Below are positions 36,501 to 41,192 of a stretch of DNA of 64,000 nucleotides, in pieces; position 1 is the stretch's first letter; each line of letters opens with the position of its first letter. The translations under genes were made by a program, and so were the position numbers. The notes under the pieces are model-generated. The model was given only the letters and a program-made list of their open reading frames with translations, did not search any database and was not told the DNA's origin. Source of the DNA: Diadophis punctatus similis (lineage: Eukaryota; Chordata; Lepidosauria; Squamata; Dipsadidae); assembly GCA_023053685.1 (NCBI GenBank), contig JALIGW010000002.1, positions 168,756,430 through 168,820,429 of the forward strand. The letters run 5' to 3'.

Positions 36501-38732
36501 CCGGTGTGCAGAATAGGTGGGATTTAAAAGTGATACATACATTTTTCATTGTGCCATTCCATGCCTCTTTCACTGCTACCTGCCCAACAAACAAGCACAT
36601 AAAAGGAGGAAATTATTTAATATTAATATTCTCTTGTCGCTAAATTGAGCTTCATGGCTATAAATAGGTGTCTTATGTTCTTATTTAGGAACTGAAAGAC
36701 GCTATAATGGAAGATATGGTGCAATTAGGAAAAGAAAGTGGACTTCATTCATTTGAACAGGTAAATACTGGAAAAAACATTGATGACTAAAATGAGATGA
36801 ACTCCTTTTTGAGATGAATAGGAGGGGATTTTAGCATGCATTATATAAACCCTCACATGCGTCACTGTGCTTTGTGGTTCAGCCATATATTCACTGACAT
36901 TTCTATTTTTATTAAAATATCTTTATTTAAATTTGTGTAAGAGTCACTTTCAAAAAATCTCTTGTAATAGATAGTACATATCAAAATAAACTGAAAGCAG
37001 TTCTGGAAAGTGAGTTCAAGCCCTTCATTCCTATAGCTGACATAGAAAATAAAGCAGTTCTTTTTGTTTTCTGCATAACTATTTTCTCATATGTGCATAG
37101 ATATTTTTGTAACAGACTTACAGAACTCAAATAGGAGATGTTTGCTAATAGGAACTGTAGGGCAGAGAAAGAGAACCTATTGAGAAAAAAAACAAAACCC
37201 TTGGAATCTAATCCCATATAGCAGAGATCTTCAAACTTGGCAACTTTAAGACTTGTGGAATTCTGGGAGTTGAAGTCCACAAGTCTTAAAGTTGCCAAGT
37301 TTGGGGACCCCTGCCATATAGACTTACCTGGCAGAATGTATGGGTGCTTTCTGTGGGATTTATTCCTAAATAGACATATTCAGAATTGCGTGGAGGGTTG
37401 TCAGAAATCTCCCCTATGTTTCTACCATTTCATCACTGTCACAATTCGTGTTTTATTTATTTATTAAATTTATAAGCTGCCCGAGTGCACTAAATATATT
37501 GCATGGTATGCAGAGCCAGATTAAGCCAACTGATGCTCTATCCACAGCCCCACAATGGTGCCCCTCATTGGAAGTAATAACTATATGATAAGACCTTTAA
37601 ACCAGGGAAAGATAACTATTGGACACATAACTAATAAACCAGGGAAAGATAACTATTGGACACATAACTAATTTCAATGCTAAAAATTGAAAGTATTTTT
37701 TAAATATTTTTAATATTCAACAAGCATGTTTTCCTGTGACAGTCCTATGCAGCTCAAAGTATCTTCAAATTGTTCTCAGGCCACAGAACATTTTTATTAT
37801 GATGGTGTTTAAATGTACTGTATTTTTAAAAGTCTATTCAAAAGGTACGTGAAATACCAAGTGAGAGCATGAGCAAAATTTATTTATTATTTATAAAATA
37901 GATTTAATATAGCCCATGAACTCAAACAATGGCACACTAAGTAGTATACAGCATAAAACACAAACAATAAATCAAAACCATATAACATTAAACATGTACA
38001 ATAAATAAATAGTAGCTGTAGTTCAGGTTTTTGGGTTCTGGACTTTGAGGGAGTATGAAGCAGACTTCCATGGATAATAACTTTTACTCACAGGGAAGAA
38101 TGCAGATTCCTAAATGAAAAGGTACAAATTGGTAGCAAAATAAAGTTAAACTTATTTTTTAGGAAAATCTGGGAAACTGGAGTGAAGCAAATGAACTCAG
38201 GTTTAAACAGTCTAAAATGAATGTATACCTCGCCCAAAATGAAAGTAGCAGTTGGACTCACCTTCCTTTTAACAAAATAATTGTCAACTGCAAACATCTG
38301 TCAGTGATTATACAATAAAAATAAAACATGAACTGCAGGTCAAAAGGGCTTGCTTCATACAAAACCAGAATAAAACAAAGCATATTCATATTTCATCAAT
38401 TGGACTCAATGCATGTAATTTTTGTTAGAAAGGTTGTAAGTTATGTTTGTTTTGCCTGATAAAATCCACAATTTATCGGCAAATTTCAGGAAGCAACCAA
38501 GTGGGGTTTTCAGATAAGGGTTTAGTTTTGTTTTTCCTTTTGATCCTTTTATACTTATATAATTTTATTTTGTTTTTTTTTTAATTTTCAGGTTAAAGCA
38601 GTTTCCATCCAATCTGAAATGTTCACAGTTCAAAATGGTTTGTTGACACCTACATTAAAAGCCAGGCGACCAGAGCTGAGAGAATACTTCAAGAAACAAA
38701 TAGAAGAGCTTTATTCAAGTATCTCCATCTGA
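1..38732 (+). CDS. ACSL6: ACSL6, long-chain acyl-CoA synthetase 6 (5'-partial, 19 exons incl. one mutually exclusive pair)
   Basis: The enzyme ligates long-chain fatty acids to coenzyme A using ATP, via an acyl-AMP intermediate, at ER and outer mitochondrial membranes. Exons: 1-70, 907-1008, 1097-1196, 2664-2842, 3414-3446, 7042-7093, 9489-9562, 11583-11660 or 11722-11799, 13827-13961, 21068-21202, 26208-26303, 27215-27287, 27828-27916, 30069-30185, 30850-30993, 31496-31597, 36689-36760, 38592-38732. All have AG/GT borders and compatible phases, giving about 596 residues plus stop. Seen: the AMP-binding motif TSGTTGNPKG across two exons, YGQTE, and the fatty-acyl-CoA synthetase signature [16 protein letters not shown]6 is preferred over ACSL1 and ACSL5 because the sequence closely follows remembered ACSL6 (e.g. 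CGGQ-type linker exon, C-terminal [13 protein letters not shown]) and because a MEIKIN-like gene follows. The family protein is about 700 residues, so roughly 100 N-terminal residues lie upstream. Confidence 0.93.
71..906 (+). other. ACSL6 intron with a squamate MITE
   Basis: Intron between the first two visible exons. Positions about 340-713 are a repeat copy ending GAGGACTACCTGTA (listed separately). I see nothing else of note in the remainder. Confidence 0.8.
340..713 (+). repeat. MITE-like repeat ending GGACTACCTGTA
   Basis: This is a copy of a family found again at 19727-20118, 25046-25720 and 61943-62313. Shared blocks include CCCCATGGTCACATGATC, TTCTGACAAGCAAAGTCAATG and the end GAGGACTACCTGTA. 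Better copies start TACAGGTAGTCCTC, so the family has terminal inverted repeats. The left end here is worn. Non-coding; presumably a non-autonomous DNA transposon. Confidence 0.7.
907..1008 (+). CDS. ACSL6: ACSL6 exon
   Basis: 102 nt, 34 codons, phase 0 at both ends. It starts [14 protein letters not shown] and ends [10 protein letters not shown] before a gtgaga donor. The FAQNRPEW motif continues into the next exon and is typical of ACSL1/5/6. Confidence 0.93.
1097..1196 (+). CDS. ACSL6: ACSL6 exon
   Basis: 100 nt. It reads [20 protein letters not shown] and then [13 protein letters not shown], leaving one base of the next codon. Acceptor ttccag, donor gtaaag. This is the conserved [17 protein letters not shown] block of the adenylating domain. 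Confidence 0.94.
1558..1826 (+). repeat. tRNA-derived SINE with A-rich tail
   Basis: Begins GAGCCGAGGTGGCACAGCGG (A-box-like) with a B-box-like GGTTCAAATCTCACC about 60 bp later. It then has the family body CCTTCCATCCTTCCGAGG and TGTAAACCGCTTAGAGAG. Ends in an AAATAAAAATAAAA tail. Same family as 7320-7553 and the minus-strand copy at 25272-25517. Confidence 0.85.
2165..2240 (-). repeat. tRNA-SINE 3' fragment
   Basis: Reverse-strand match to the SINE body: CAGTCCTCTCTGAGCGGTTT and ATATTGCCCCCAACAATTTGG. No head is present. Confidence 0.7.
2664..2842 (+). CDS. ACSL6: ACSL6 exon
   Basis: 179 nt. With one base from the previous exon it gives 60 codons, starting [20 protein letters not shown] and ending [12 protein letters not shown]. 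Acceptor ttattag; donor gtgcgg, a slightly weak donor. Contains the ACSL6-like [11 protein letters not shown] and ILMDPFE segments. Confidence 0.94.
3020..3230 (-). repeat. tRNA-derived SINE (Sauria-like head), minus strand
   Basis: Reverse-strand match to the family best seen at 58031-58240: GAACTCACAGTCTCCTGG, then TAGCCTGATGTCTTAACCAT (reverse of the A- and B-box head). Body decayed. Confidence 0.6.
3414..3446 (+). CDS. ACSL6: ACSL6 33-nt micro-exon
   Basis: 33 nt, 11 codons: [11 protein letters not shown]. Acceptor ttcttcag, donor gtgagt. It matches the position and length of the short linker exon of mammalian ACSL6 (which has CGQ and APV at the same places). Phase 0 both sides, so skipping would stay in frame. 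Confidence 0.88.
3447..4129 (+). other. ACSL6 intron, no element recognised
   Basis: AT-rich intronic sequence. I find no exon, repeat or simple-sequence feature here. Confidence 0.6.
4130..5469. mobile_element. 1.34-kb TIR element with internal +/-/+ repeat, no transposase seen
   Basis: The left end is TACCATGTTTCCC with AAAATAAGACCCTGTCTTAT. The right end is ATTATTTTCGGGGAAACACGGTA, its near inverse. Short copies with the same ends lie at 6603-6730 and 29613-29736. The interior is GC-rich and contains direct repeats (CCACTCAGGAGAAGAAGAGAG and relatives) and three copies of a ~90-bp block: 4952-5042 (+), 5098-5185 (-) and 5224-5320 (+). A perfect palindrome CTTCTCGCGAGCGCGAGAAG sits at 5183-5202. 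Open frames of 60-207 codons cross it on both strands, but none resembles a transposase and their composition follows the repeats. I take it as non-autonomous. Confidence 0.7.
5470..5878 (+). other. ACSL6 intron, no element recognised
   Basis: Intronic sequence between the TIR element and the compound microsatellite. I see nothing in it. Confidence 0.55.
5879..6074. repeat. Compound microsatellite (ATGT)n-(CTAT)n-(CA)n
   Basis: Three pure simple repeats in a row: ATGT from 5879 to about 5927, CTAT to about 5989, a short junction, then CA to 6074. Open frames across it are repeat artefacts. Confidence 0.98.
6286..6440. repeat. Decayed copy of the GGACTACCTGTA MITE family
   Basis: Contains TTGCTAAGTGACATGGTTGT and CACATGACCGTGATG, worn versions of blocks in the better copy at 19727-20118. 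Ends not identifiable. Confidence 0.5.
6603..6730. mobile_element. Short MITE with TACYSTGTTTCCCC ends
   Basis: 128 bp from TACTGTGTTTCCCCAAAAAT to GGGGGAAACAGGGTA, ends mutually inverted. The interior has AAAAGCCCGATTGGGCTTAT, also found near the right end of the 1.34-kb element at 4130-5469. A TA target duplication is possible because both ends read TA. Confidence 0.8.
7042..7093 (+). CDS. ACSL6: ACSL6 exon (start of AMP-binding motif)
   Basis: 52 nt. Reads [17 protein letters not shown] plus one base. Acceptor ttttttag, donor gtaaaa. Carries the first half of the nucleotide-binding loop TSGTTG-NPKG. Confidence 0.94.
7320..7553 (+). repeat. tRNA-derived SINE, near complete
   Basis: Head AGCCGAGGTGGCGCAGTGGT, B-box-like GTTCAAATCTCACC, body ACTCAGCCTTCCATCCTTC, and tail AAGTCTAAGTGCTATTGCTA repeated. 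The (GCTATT)n tail resembles the AATAG-type 3' ends associated with snake CR1/SINE elements. Confidence 0.88.
7554..8999 (+). other. ACSL6 intron, no element recognised
   Basis: AT-rich intron sequence with a short (ATAG)n run at about 8014-8028. No exon or dated repeat that I can support. Confidence 0.5.
9000..9135 (-). repeat. CR1 LINE 3' end with (ATTT)n tail, minus strand
   Basis: (ATTT)n at 9008-9062, then ATATGCCGCCCTACTCCCGA and GGACTCAGGGCGGC. This is the reverse of the CR1 3' hairpin GCCGCCCTGAGTCC...GGGCGGCATAT and is followed by little else of the element. Confidence 0.85.
9489..9562 (+). CDS. ACSL6: ACSL6 exon (AMP-binding loop, second half)
   Basis: 74 nt. With one carried base it gives [20 protein letters not shown] and LKVTE. 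Acceptor ttttctag, donor gtgaat. It ends directly before the alternative gate exons, at the place where the mammalian gene switches. Confidence 0.94.
9563..10686 (+). other. ACSL6 intron, no element recognised
   Basis: Intronic sequence in which I find no repeat or exon. Confidence 0.5.
10687..10775 (-). repeat. CR1 LINE 3' tail, minus strand
   Basis: ATTTTATTATTTATATGCCG then CCCACTCC and TGACTCTGGGTGGC, a short copy of the CR1 3' hairpin and tail. Confidence 0.7.
11583..11660 (+). CDS. ACSL6: ACSL6 alternative exon, F-type fatty-acid gate
   Basis: 78 nt, 26 codons: [20 protein letters not shown] then FERVIQ. Acceptor ctgcag, donor gtaaga. The F in [13 protein letters not shown] marks the phenylalanine gate version. 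It is used instead of the following exon in known ACSL6 isoforms of mammals. Confidence 0.95.
11722..11799 (+). CDS. ACSL6: ACSL6 alternative exon, Y-type fatty-acid gate
   Basis: 78 nt, 26 codons: [20 protein letters not shown] then FERMVQ. Acceptor tttttttttccag, donor gtaagg. The Y in [13 protein letters not shown] marks the tyrosine gate version. It starts only 61 nt after the F-type exon ends, so joining the two is probably blocked. Confidence 0.95.
11900..12015. mobile_element. hAT-like foldback MITE
   Basis: The left end CAGTGTTTTTCAAACCTGCC is the near inverse of the right end AAGATTGAAAAACACTGCAC. The centre has AATTCTGGGAGTTGAA, shared with the foldback elements at 20607-20741 and about 37222-37312. 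Confidence 0.75.
12208..13162 (+). repeat. tRNA-SINE 3' half split by a CR1 insertion
   Basis: SINE body from GGCTCAAGGTTGACACAGCC to GTGAAGCAGTAT (12208-12327). It resumes as AGTATATAAGTCTAAGTACT at 13135-13162. The head is missing. Removing 12328-13134 plus one AGTAT restores the usual body. Confidence 0.8.
12328..13134 (-). mobile_element. CR1 LINE, 5'-truncated, with open reverse-transcriptase C-terminus
   Basis: The minus-strand frame 13095-12478 runs about 205 codons without a stop. It reads CR1-type C-terminal ORF2: [56 protein letters not shown] and [10 protein letters not shown]. The 3' end on the left has the CR1 hairpin (GCCGCCCAACTCCC...GGGCGGC) and an ATTT tail. Flanked by AGTAT at 12323-12327 and 13135-13139. 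Residual coding only; the N-terminal RT and endonuclease are absent. Confidence 0.9.
13163..13826 (+). other. ACSL6 intron, no element recognised
   Basis: Intron upstream of the VVYCHGG exon. I see nothing beyond the splice acceptor. Confidence 0.5.
13827..13961 (+). CDS. ACSL6: ACSL6 exon
   Basis: 135 nt, 45 codons, from [20 protein letters not shown] to [14 protein letters not shown]. Acceptor gttacag, donor gtacca. Encodes the conserved [16 protein letters not shown] segment after the gate. Confidence 0.95.
14764..14880. repeat. (TTTCC)n microsatellite
   Basis: About 22 pentamers of CTTTC on the + strand with few interruptions. Strong purine/pyrimidine strand bias. Confidence 0.98.
15470..16537. 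repeat. Inverted repeat, left arm interrupted by the LTR
   Basis: The left arm is 15470-15507 plus 16209-16265. The right arm is about 16437-16537. Matching blocks: CACCCCATTTCTGCAAAGG with CCTTTGCAGAAATGGGGTG, and ATCCAAAGAGGGGAGGGGGA with its complement at 16475-16495. The arms differ at a few bases and one short gap. Confidence 0.8.
15508..16203. mobile_element. Solo LTR, 696 bp
   Basis: Starts TGTTGTGACCC and ends GGGCAAGTCACAACA, so it has the TG...CA ends and a 9-bp terminal inverted repeat expected of an LTR. Flanked by the 5-bp target duplication CAGGG (15503-15507 and 16204-16208). No internal retroviral or Gypsy genes adjoin it, which fits a solo LTR left by recombination. Orientation is uncertain. 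The class (endogenous retrovirus or Gypsy) cannot be told from the LTR alone. Confidence 0.85.
17186..18009 (+). other. ACSL6 intron, no element recognised
   Basis: Plain intronic sequence; I see no exon or repeat. Confidence 0.5.
18010..18200 (+). repeat. tRNA-SINE 3' fragment followed by another LINE-like tail
   Basis: GGCAATATGCTGACTCTGTA through AAGTCTAAGTGCTATTGC is the SINE 3' half. It is followed by TTTATTGTATACCACCCAGA and a (GATG)n/(GACG)n run, which resembles a LINE 3' end. Confidence 0.65.
18201..19251 (+). other. ACSL6 intron, no element recognised
   Basis: Intronic sequence without a feature I can support. Confidence 0.5.
19252..19660. mobile_element. hAT-like MITE (CAGTGATGGCGAACC family) with GC-rich interior
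   Basis: Left CATGATGGCAAACCTATGGC and right GGTTAGCCATCGCTGG are mutually inverted. The same family lies at 57359-57744. The interior has four GCATGC-rich imperfect repeats at about 19410-19510 (GGGTCGCACATGCATGCGTG and variants). The open frames on both strands follow these repeats. A target duplication is not clear. Confidence 0.65.
19727..20118. mobile_element. Near-complete GGACTACCTGTA MITE
   Basis: Left end TACAGGTAGTCCTC, right end GAGGACTACCTGTA, exact inverses over 14 bp. Interior blocks CATGTGATCCCCTTTTGCGA and TGACAAGCAAAGTCAATGGG are shared with the other copies in the window. 392 bp, no coding capacity. Confidence 0.88.
20585..20960 (+). repeat. tRNA-derived SINE interrupted by a foldback MITE
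   Basis: Resumes after the MITE as GATTAAGGCATCAGGAGATG, then the B-box-like GAATTCTAGTCCTGCC, AAAGCCAGCTGAGTCA and a MIR/Sauria-like body. The first bases of the head lie before the MITE (GAGTCAGTTTGGTCTAGTC). Confidence 0.75.
20607..20741. mobile_element. Foldback hAT MITE, 135 bp, with perfect 8-bp TSD
   Basis: The arms start CAGGGGTAGGCAAAGTTGGC and end with the complement GCCAACTTTGCCTACCCCTG; pairing extends about 55 bp each side. Flanked by GTCTAGTC at 20599-20606 and 20742-20749. The high arm identity suggests a fairly recent insertion. Confidence 0.92.
21068..21202 (+). CDS. ACSL6: ACSL6 exon
   Basis: 135 nt, 45 codons: [20 protein letters not shown] through [14 protein letters not shown]. 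Acceptor tttgtag, donor gtaaga. Lys/Arg-rich helical segment typical of ACSL6 ([15 protein letters not shown] in mammals). Confidence 0.95.
21203..21824 (+). other. ACSL6 intron; probable old CR1 3' piece as insertion target
   Basis: Mostly featureless. The last ~150 bp (GACCTCAAGCTCTGGGATGT and following) resemble a worn CR1 3' region. The L1-type element inserted directly after it. Confidence 0.4.
22433..23620 (+). CDS. L1 ORF1p-like nucleic-acid-binding protein (395 aa)
   Basis: L1 ORF1 proteins form coiled-coil trimers that coat element RNA and act as chaperones. The N-terminal third (about residues 35-135) is a heptad-rich, Lys/Glu/Ile-rich coiled coil containing the repeat [14 protein letters not shown]. 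Residues about 140-240 fit the RRM-like domain ([14 protein letters not shown], then [20 protein letters not shown]). Residues about 240-300 fit the C-terminal domain ([39 protein letters not shown]). The remaining ~95 residues are acidic and Ser-rich, an extension compared with mammalian ORF1p. The ATG at 22433 follows a long leader with no in-frame rival. No frameshift or stop is present, which implies a young copy or recent constraint. Confidence 0.88.
   Translation: MSLKLAKTAPFKRIEKIENLSLQDFAPPTQICTFEMWQQSMKEMQKKIALAVNKKIKEINGKITEINGKIQAVSEEVSSQTQQTKDNVETVLKTVVSNMELLKQDVVEIKQTTMILGEKVMEMQKKIEVTEAELTMVQYKDMEFALRLRGIKENAQEVLKDKIVDVLGQFLGETKVELGGQIEKIYRVNSWFAKKNHLPRDIVIYFTTKALRNRILQVTYKNKLKVEEHEVLIFKEIPSKILKARKDYTFLVEELKLQQIKYTWGIPTGLSVYYKAERYRLNMVAKAKDFLANVLKEGTPKPPEDKGNVNVEGEGKEDLHIPQQKGILNRQEQTNDSGQIREVFAESESVASEEESNYSFQSSTPRSEARSNRHIFRCQLKEIFNSSRRFESKGN
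23621..23820 (+). repeat. 100-bp tandem duplication downstream of ORF1
   Basis: AAATTGATGTTTTAGTG starts at 23621 and again at 23721. Both copies run to GAGGATGTATAAGGTTAGAGGA with few differences. Worn related units may continue to about 23990 (ATAGAAGGTAA...AAATTGG twice). Confidence 0.9.
24486..25045 (+). other. ACSL6 intron, no element recognised
   Basis: Intron after the L1-type insertion; nothing recognised. Confidence 0.5.
25046..25720. mobile_element. GGACTACCTGTA MITE split by a SINE
   Basis: Worn MITE with left GGGTATCCTCAAC and right TTGAGGATTACCTATA. The interior includes CACTTAACGACTCTGATGAT and GGTCACATGACCGACCC. The SINE at 25272-25517 lies within it. Confidence 0.65.
25272..25517 (-). 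repeat. tRNA-derived SINE, minus strand
   Basis: Reverse complement of the family at 7320-7553: it starts AGCAATAGCAATAGCAC (tail) and ends GTGGTTAGAATGC... reversed as TAACCACTGCGCCACC (head). CATAGC borders both sides and may be the target duplication. Confidence 0.85.
26208..26303 (+). CDS. ACSL6: ACSL6 exon
   Basis: 96 nt, 32 codons: [20 protein letters not shown] then [12 protein letters not shown]. Acceptor ctaacag, donor gtagga. Contains the [19 protein letters not shown] core motif of ACSL enzymes. Confidence 0.96.
26625..26700 (+). repeat. LINE 3' end
   Basis: GTCTGTAAGCCACTTTGGAC, GATGGGTGGCATACAAG and TTGATAAATAAAT match a CR1-like 3' hairpin and tail. Confidence 0.65.
27215..27287 (+). 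CDS. ACSL6: ACSL6 exon (YGQTE motif)
   Basis: 73 nt: [20 protein letters not shown] then DWTS plus one base. Acceptor ttgacag, donor gtaaca. YGQTE contacts adenylate in this superfamily. Confidence 0.96.
27828..27916 (+). CDS. ACSL6: ACSL6 exon
   Basis: 89 nt. With one carried base it gives [20 protein letters not shown] and [10 protein letters not shown]. Acceptor ttttcag, donor gtaatg. Confidence 0.95.
28282..28662. mobile_element. Possible worn hAT (Charlie-like) element
   Basis: Left GTGTTTCTTAATTTC is inverse to right CTTTAAGAAATAC. GGAGGATCCCCAAAAG and GGAGGACCCCCAGGAG occur near the two ends. No clean target duplication, so the limits are tentative. Confidence 0.4.
28893..29045. repeat. 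Worn copy of the GGACTACCTGTA MITE family
   Basis: GGTCCTTGCTTAATGATGGC, TTGCTAAGCCTTGCAGTCAC and GTTAACCAAGGTCCATCTG are recognisable but diverged. Confidence 0.5.
29100..29450 (+). repeat. Unclassified LINE-like 3' end with (AAC)n
   Basis: Contains GAGTCCTTAAGGACCTGGGA, an (AAC)n run at 29228-29268, CTAAGAGGTCTTTAAGGGGC and an A-rich AAATAAAAATACAAAAAATA end. It reads like the tail of an interspersed repeat; I cannot name the family. Confidence 0.5.
29613..29736. mobile_element. Short MITE with TACCATGTTTCCC ends
   Basis: 124 bp, left TACCATGTTTCCCTGAAAAT, right GGGGGAAACAGGGTA. Same family as 6603-6730 and the ends of 4130-5469. Confidence 0.82.
30069..30185 (+). CDS. ACSL6: ACSL6 exon (fatty-acyl-CoA synthetase signature)
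   Basis: 117 nt, 39 codons, from [20 protein letters not shown] to [14 protein letters not shown]. Acceptor ctttcag, donor gtatgt. DGWLHTGD carries the aspartate that binds the ribose of ATP. The signature then reads WLS-NGTLK, where mammalian ACSL6 has WLP-AGTLK. Confidence 0.95.
30408..30575 (-). repeat. tRNA-derived SINE, minus strand, worn
   Basis: Head end GGATTAGAACCTAAATCTCC then TTAGTCACTATAACACATTG, the reverse of a B- and A-box head; body includes CCAATCTTACGAAGTAGG. Confidence 0.55.
30850..30993 (+). CDS. ACSL6: ACSL6 exon (hinge and C-terminal domain start)
   Basis: 144 nt, 48 codons: [20 protein letters not shown] then [20 protein letters not shown] and [14 protein letters not shown] holds the hinge between the large and small domains. 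Acceptor actcacag, donor gtaact. Confidence 0.96.
31496..31597 (+). CDS. ACSL6: ACSL6 exon
   Basis: 102 nt, 34 codons: [20 protein letters not shown] then [14 protein letters not shown]. Acceptor cttgcag, donor gtacgt. Confidence 0.94.
31598..32289 (+). other. ACSL6 intron, no element recognised
   Basis: Intronic sequence; nothing supportable. Confidence 0.5.
32290..32870. repeat. LINE fragments, one with coding trace, one RTE/BovB-like
   Basis: At 32329-32440 the + strand reads [20 protein letters not shown] and CKLYSAERR, like the C-terminal Cys/His segment of a LINE ORF2. A (GAT)n run follows at 32530-32560. At 32565-32780 a minus-strand stretch reads GTGTCCAGCCATTGTGTTTT and AACTCTTCCCAACATAATTG, resembling squamate RTE/BovB-type LINE sequence. 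Both are fragmentary. Confidence 0.5.
33027..35254 (-). mobile_element. L1 LINE, 5'-truncated, with ORF2 C-terminus
   Basis: Perfect 19-bp target duplication (starts TCAATAAAG) at 33008-33026 and 35255-35273. The element runs on the minus strand with its A-tail at the left. ORF2 is split by mutations into frames 35124-34879 ([31 protein letters not shown]), 34815-34474 ([20 protein letters not shown]) and 34449-33727 ([50 protein letters not shown]). These are the L1 thumb, connector and Cys-rich C-terminus. The 3' UTR holds long microsatellites at 33297-33546. Confidence 0.95.
33297..33546. repeat. Compound microsatellite (TAATAG)n-(CATA)n-(TA)n
   Basis: Impure TAA/TAG/TGA trinucleotides to about 33410, then (CATA)n from about 33438 to 33498, then (TA)n to 33546. 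All inside the L1 3' UTR. Confidence 0.95.
35274..36688 (+). other. ACSL6 intron, no element recognised
   Basis: AT-rich intron; I see no repeat or exon until the acceptor ttatttag. Confidence 0.5.
36689..36760 (+). CDS. ACSL6: ACSL6 exon
   Basis: 72 nt, 24 codons: [20 protein letters not shown] then SFEQ. Acceptor ttatttag, donor gtaaat. Confidence 0.95.
37222..37312. mobile_element. Foldback MITE, shortened
   Basis: AACTTGGCAACTTTAAGACT on the left pairs with AGTCTTAAAGTTGCCAAGTT on the right around AATTCTGGGAGTTGAAG. Related to 11900-12015. Confidence 0.8.
37599..37672 (+). repeat. Perfect 37-bp tandem duplication
   Basis: The unit beginning AAACCAGGGAAAGATAACTA occurs at 37599-37635 and 37636-37672 without a mismatch. 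Confidence 0.97.
37673..38591 (+). other. ACSL6 last intron, no element recognised
   Basis: Intronic sequence ending in the pyrimidine tract and acceptor of the terminal coding exon (ttttcag at 38585-38591). Confidence 0.55.
38592..38732 (+). CDS. ACSL6: ACSL6 terminal coding exon
   Basis: 141 nt including [23 protein letters not shown] then [20 protein letters not shown] and YSSISI. The lysine in LTPTLK is at the position of the catalytic adenylation lysine of the superfamily (inferred by alignment from memory). Confidence 0.96.
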   Translation, partial: VKAVSIQSEMFTVQNGLLTPTLKARRPELREYFKKQIEELYSSISI

Positions 38733-41192
38733 CAGCACAGGAAGGTTCTTCAGAATAATGTACTCTGTAGCAATATTAGGATAATTTTGAAAATGGGAAG
38801 GATGCAGTTGACATGAATAAGCATCTGACTTTCCACATGAGCCTTCTGCTGTCTGAAGACACGGTCACTGAGTAATACTTTGCCATCTAGTTCTAGGTCC
38901 TAGAAGATTGCATAGCCCGTACTGGACAACCATTAAACTTTTTAAAAGTTCCACTCCTTGAAAGTATGACAAGCCTTTCTTTATTAATGCGTGCAAAACT
39001 CCCTTAGCAAACAGGAAAGAAATCTGCTTTTTGTGTGACGCTCCTCTAAATCTGGATTCAGCCGTGCGATCTGTAGGATTTCCAGATGTCTCTCTGGATG
39101 GGTACTACTAAGAACTCTTTAGAAGCAGGAAGTTCTTGCCCTGATTCACAGGTATACATCATGCACGCATCTTCTTTTAAGAGTTTGTCCTCCCAAGTAC
39201 CACTGAGTGCATATGTAACCAAGAATTCCTCATTGCAACTGAGCTCTTAAAATTCCAGGGAGATATCTGACAAAGGCTAGTAATCTACCTCAAATATTCT
39301 TTGATGCTCAAAGCCACAATAAATCTATTAACCTGATACAGAACTAAAAGCTGGAATTGTGTAATTGTTCTTTAAATGGCAGCTGTTATGGTCTGCATAC
39401 AAAAGTTGAATTTGTTGGGGGTAATCAATTCACACACAGGAATAACTTGTATTTCATATGTATTAAATATGCTGAACTTAGTGCCACATGCTAGATGAAT
39501 AGTAACTTGTGATTGTCACTATAGGGCCTCACACTTTCCAAAATGGGCAAGAGTTGTTTACTGGACACACTTTTGAAAGATGTTGATTGCTTTCTATTTT
39601 GGCAGCTACCCAACTGAAATTTATAAAAGGAAATCTAGTTTTTGTGAACACACTGTACAACTTTCGTTTATGCCTTCTACTCTAAATATTTCCCCCCAGA
39701 TATTTAGCAGAAGAATGTGGGGACTGAGTGCCTGTTTTCCTTTTACATTGCTTTAGATTACACAACAGCATCTTGAGAAGTCTCATTTACGTAAAGATTG
39801 CTGAGATTATTGGAGACCTAATATTTAGCAAATATGCAAGGCCTCAGGATTCTGCCCATTGACAAGCTTTTTCAAGAGTTCTGGAGAAATAATTTTAAGT
39901 CATATAAAGAGGATGTGGGGTTTCTGAGTCAATTGGTGGGTCTCGAGTAACAGATTTAAGGTATTTTAAAGTAGACTATCCACTTCCATCTTTGGCTGAA
40001 TGTACCATACGAAAACTAGAGAACGTTTAGTCCTATATTTGAGACTGTCTGTGTTCAGCAGTGAACAATTCACTTAAATCAATATTAGAGCTTCAGTGAA
40101 GAAATTAACTGTTCTGGAGAAACTATCTAACAAGAAAAGGTTGCTTGACCATATGCATCAGACATTAGTTTTTCTGTGGAAATTGAAAACGTGATACTAT
40201 TGAGTTTGATTCTACAGACTTGAAAGCAAAATCCTTTACAAATATACTAAAGAAGATGTGGCGCTGTAGAATTGTTAGTATAATCAATTTTTGAGGCAAG
40301 TCTAATTTTTCATTCTTTTTTATGGTTTATTCTAAGTTCGAAGTGCTAAAGTAGTGATTGAAATTGAGTTAAATTTTGCTGGAATATTCATACCCAAAAT
40401 TCAGTTGATTTTTTTTAAAAAAATGGGACACAGTGAATAAATGGAAAATGTAGGCAGGTCATTTATTCATATCTGGTCTATATTAACTTAAGATACTCTT
40501 AAAAAGAAATCTGCCCATTTGTTGCAGTAGTCTTGTTGCAAAAAGTACCCTTTGTGTGTCTTCCAATCCCTTCCATTTCTCTTTATCACCTAACTAAAAG
40601 ATTTTACTTTGTACTTCAGAATTTGTTGTTCAGCTGTGTCCTCTAAACTGATCAATACAGACTGTGAAGATTAATATGGTTTGTACAAATTCCCCAAGTA
40701 GGTGTCATAGCCATACAAGTTGGAGATTATGAGAGCTGGAGTTTAGCATGGAGTATGTTTAAGACAGGCTGGTATAGTTTCTTCAATCTACACTGAAAAG
40801 TGGCTAGTAGTTCCATTAATTTAGATCCAAACCTAAGCTGTAATTTTATAATAGATAAAGGAGACTCATAATTTTTTGTATATTCATTGCAGGAAGACAT
40901 AGAAATATATCTATACCCTTTTTAACTAGATTGCTATGATGCCTGGAGATAATTATTTTAATGTTAAATTCCCAAAAACTAATATTTTGAGAAAACTGGC
41001 ATATGGACTAAACTCTCTATTATTTTAATGACATAAATTCAGCATTGCCAGAAATGTCTGACATAACATGTTTTATTTAGAATTATAAGTACAATCTTAT
41101 ATATTTATTAAACGTTTACCGTTATTTAAAACAGTAGCTAGGAATAAGTTGGGTATAATCTATCTGAATAAAATTTTGATTTAAAGAATAAA
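38733..41192 (+). other. ACSL6: ACSL6 3' UTR and flanking DNA
   Basis: Sequence after the stop with no open frame and no recognised repeat. AATAAA occurs at 39318-39323, 40436-40441, 41167-41172 and 41187-41192. Which one is used cannot be told from sequence. ACSL6 mRNAs in mammals have long 3' UTRs, so a distal site is plausible. Confidence 0.55.
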
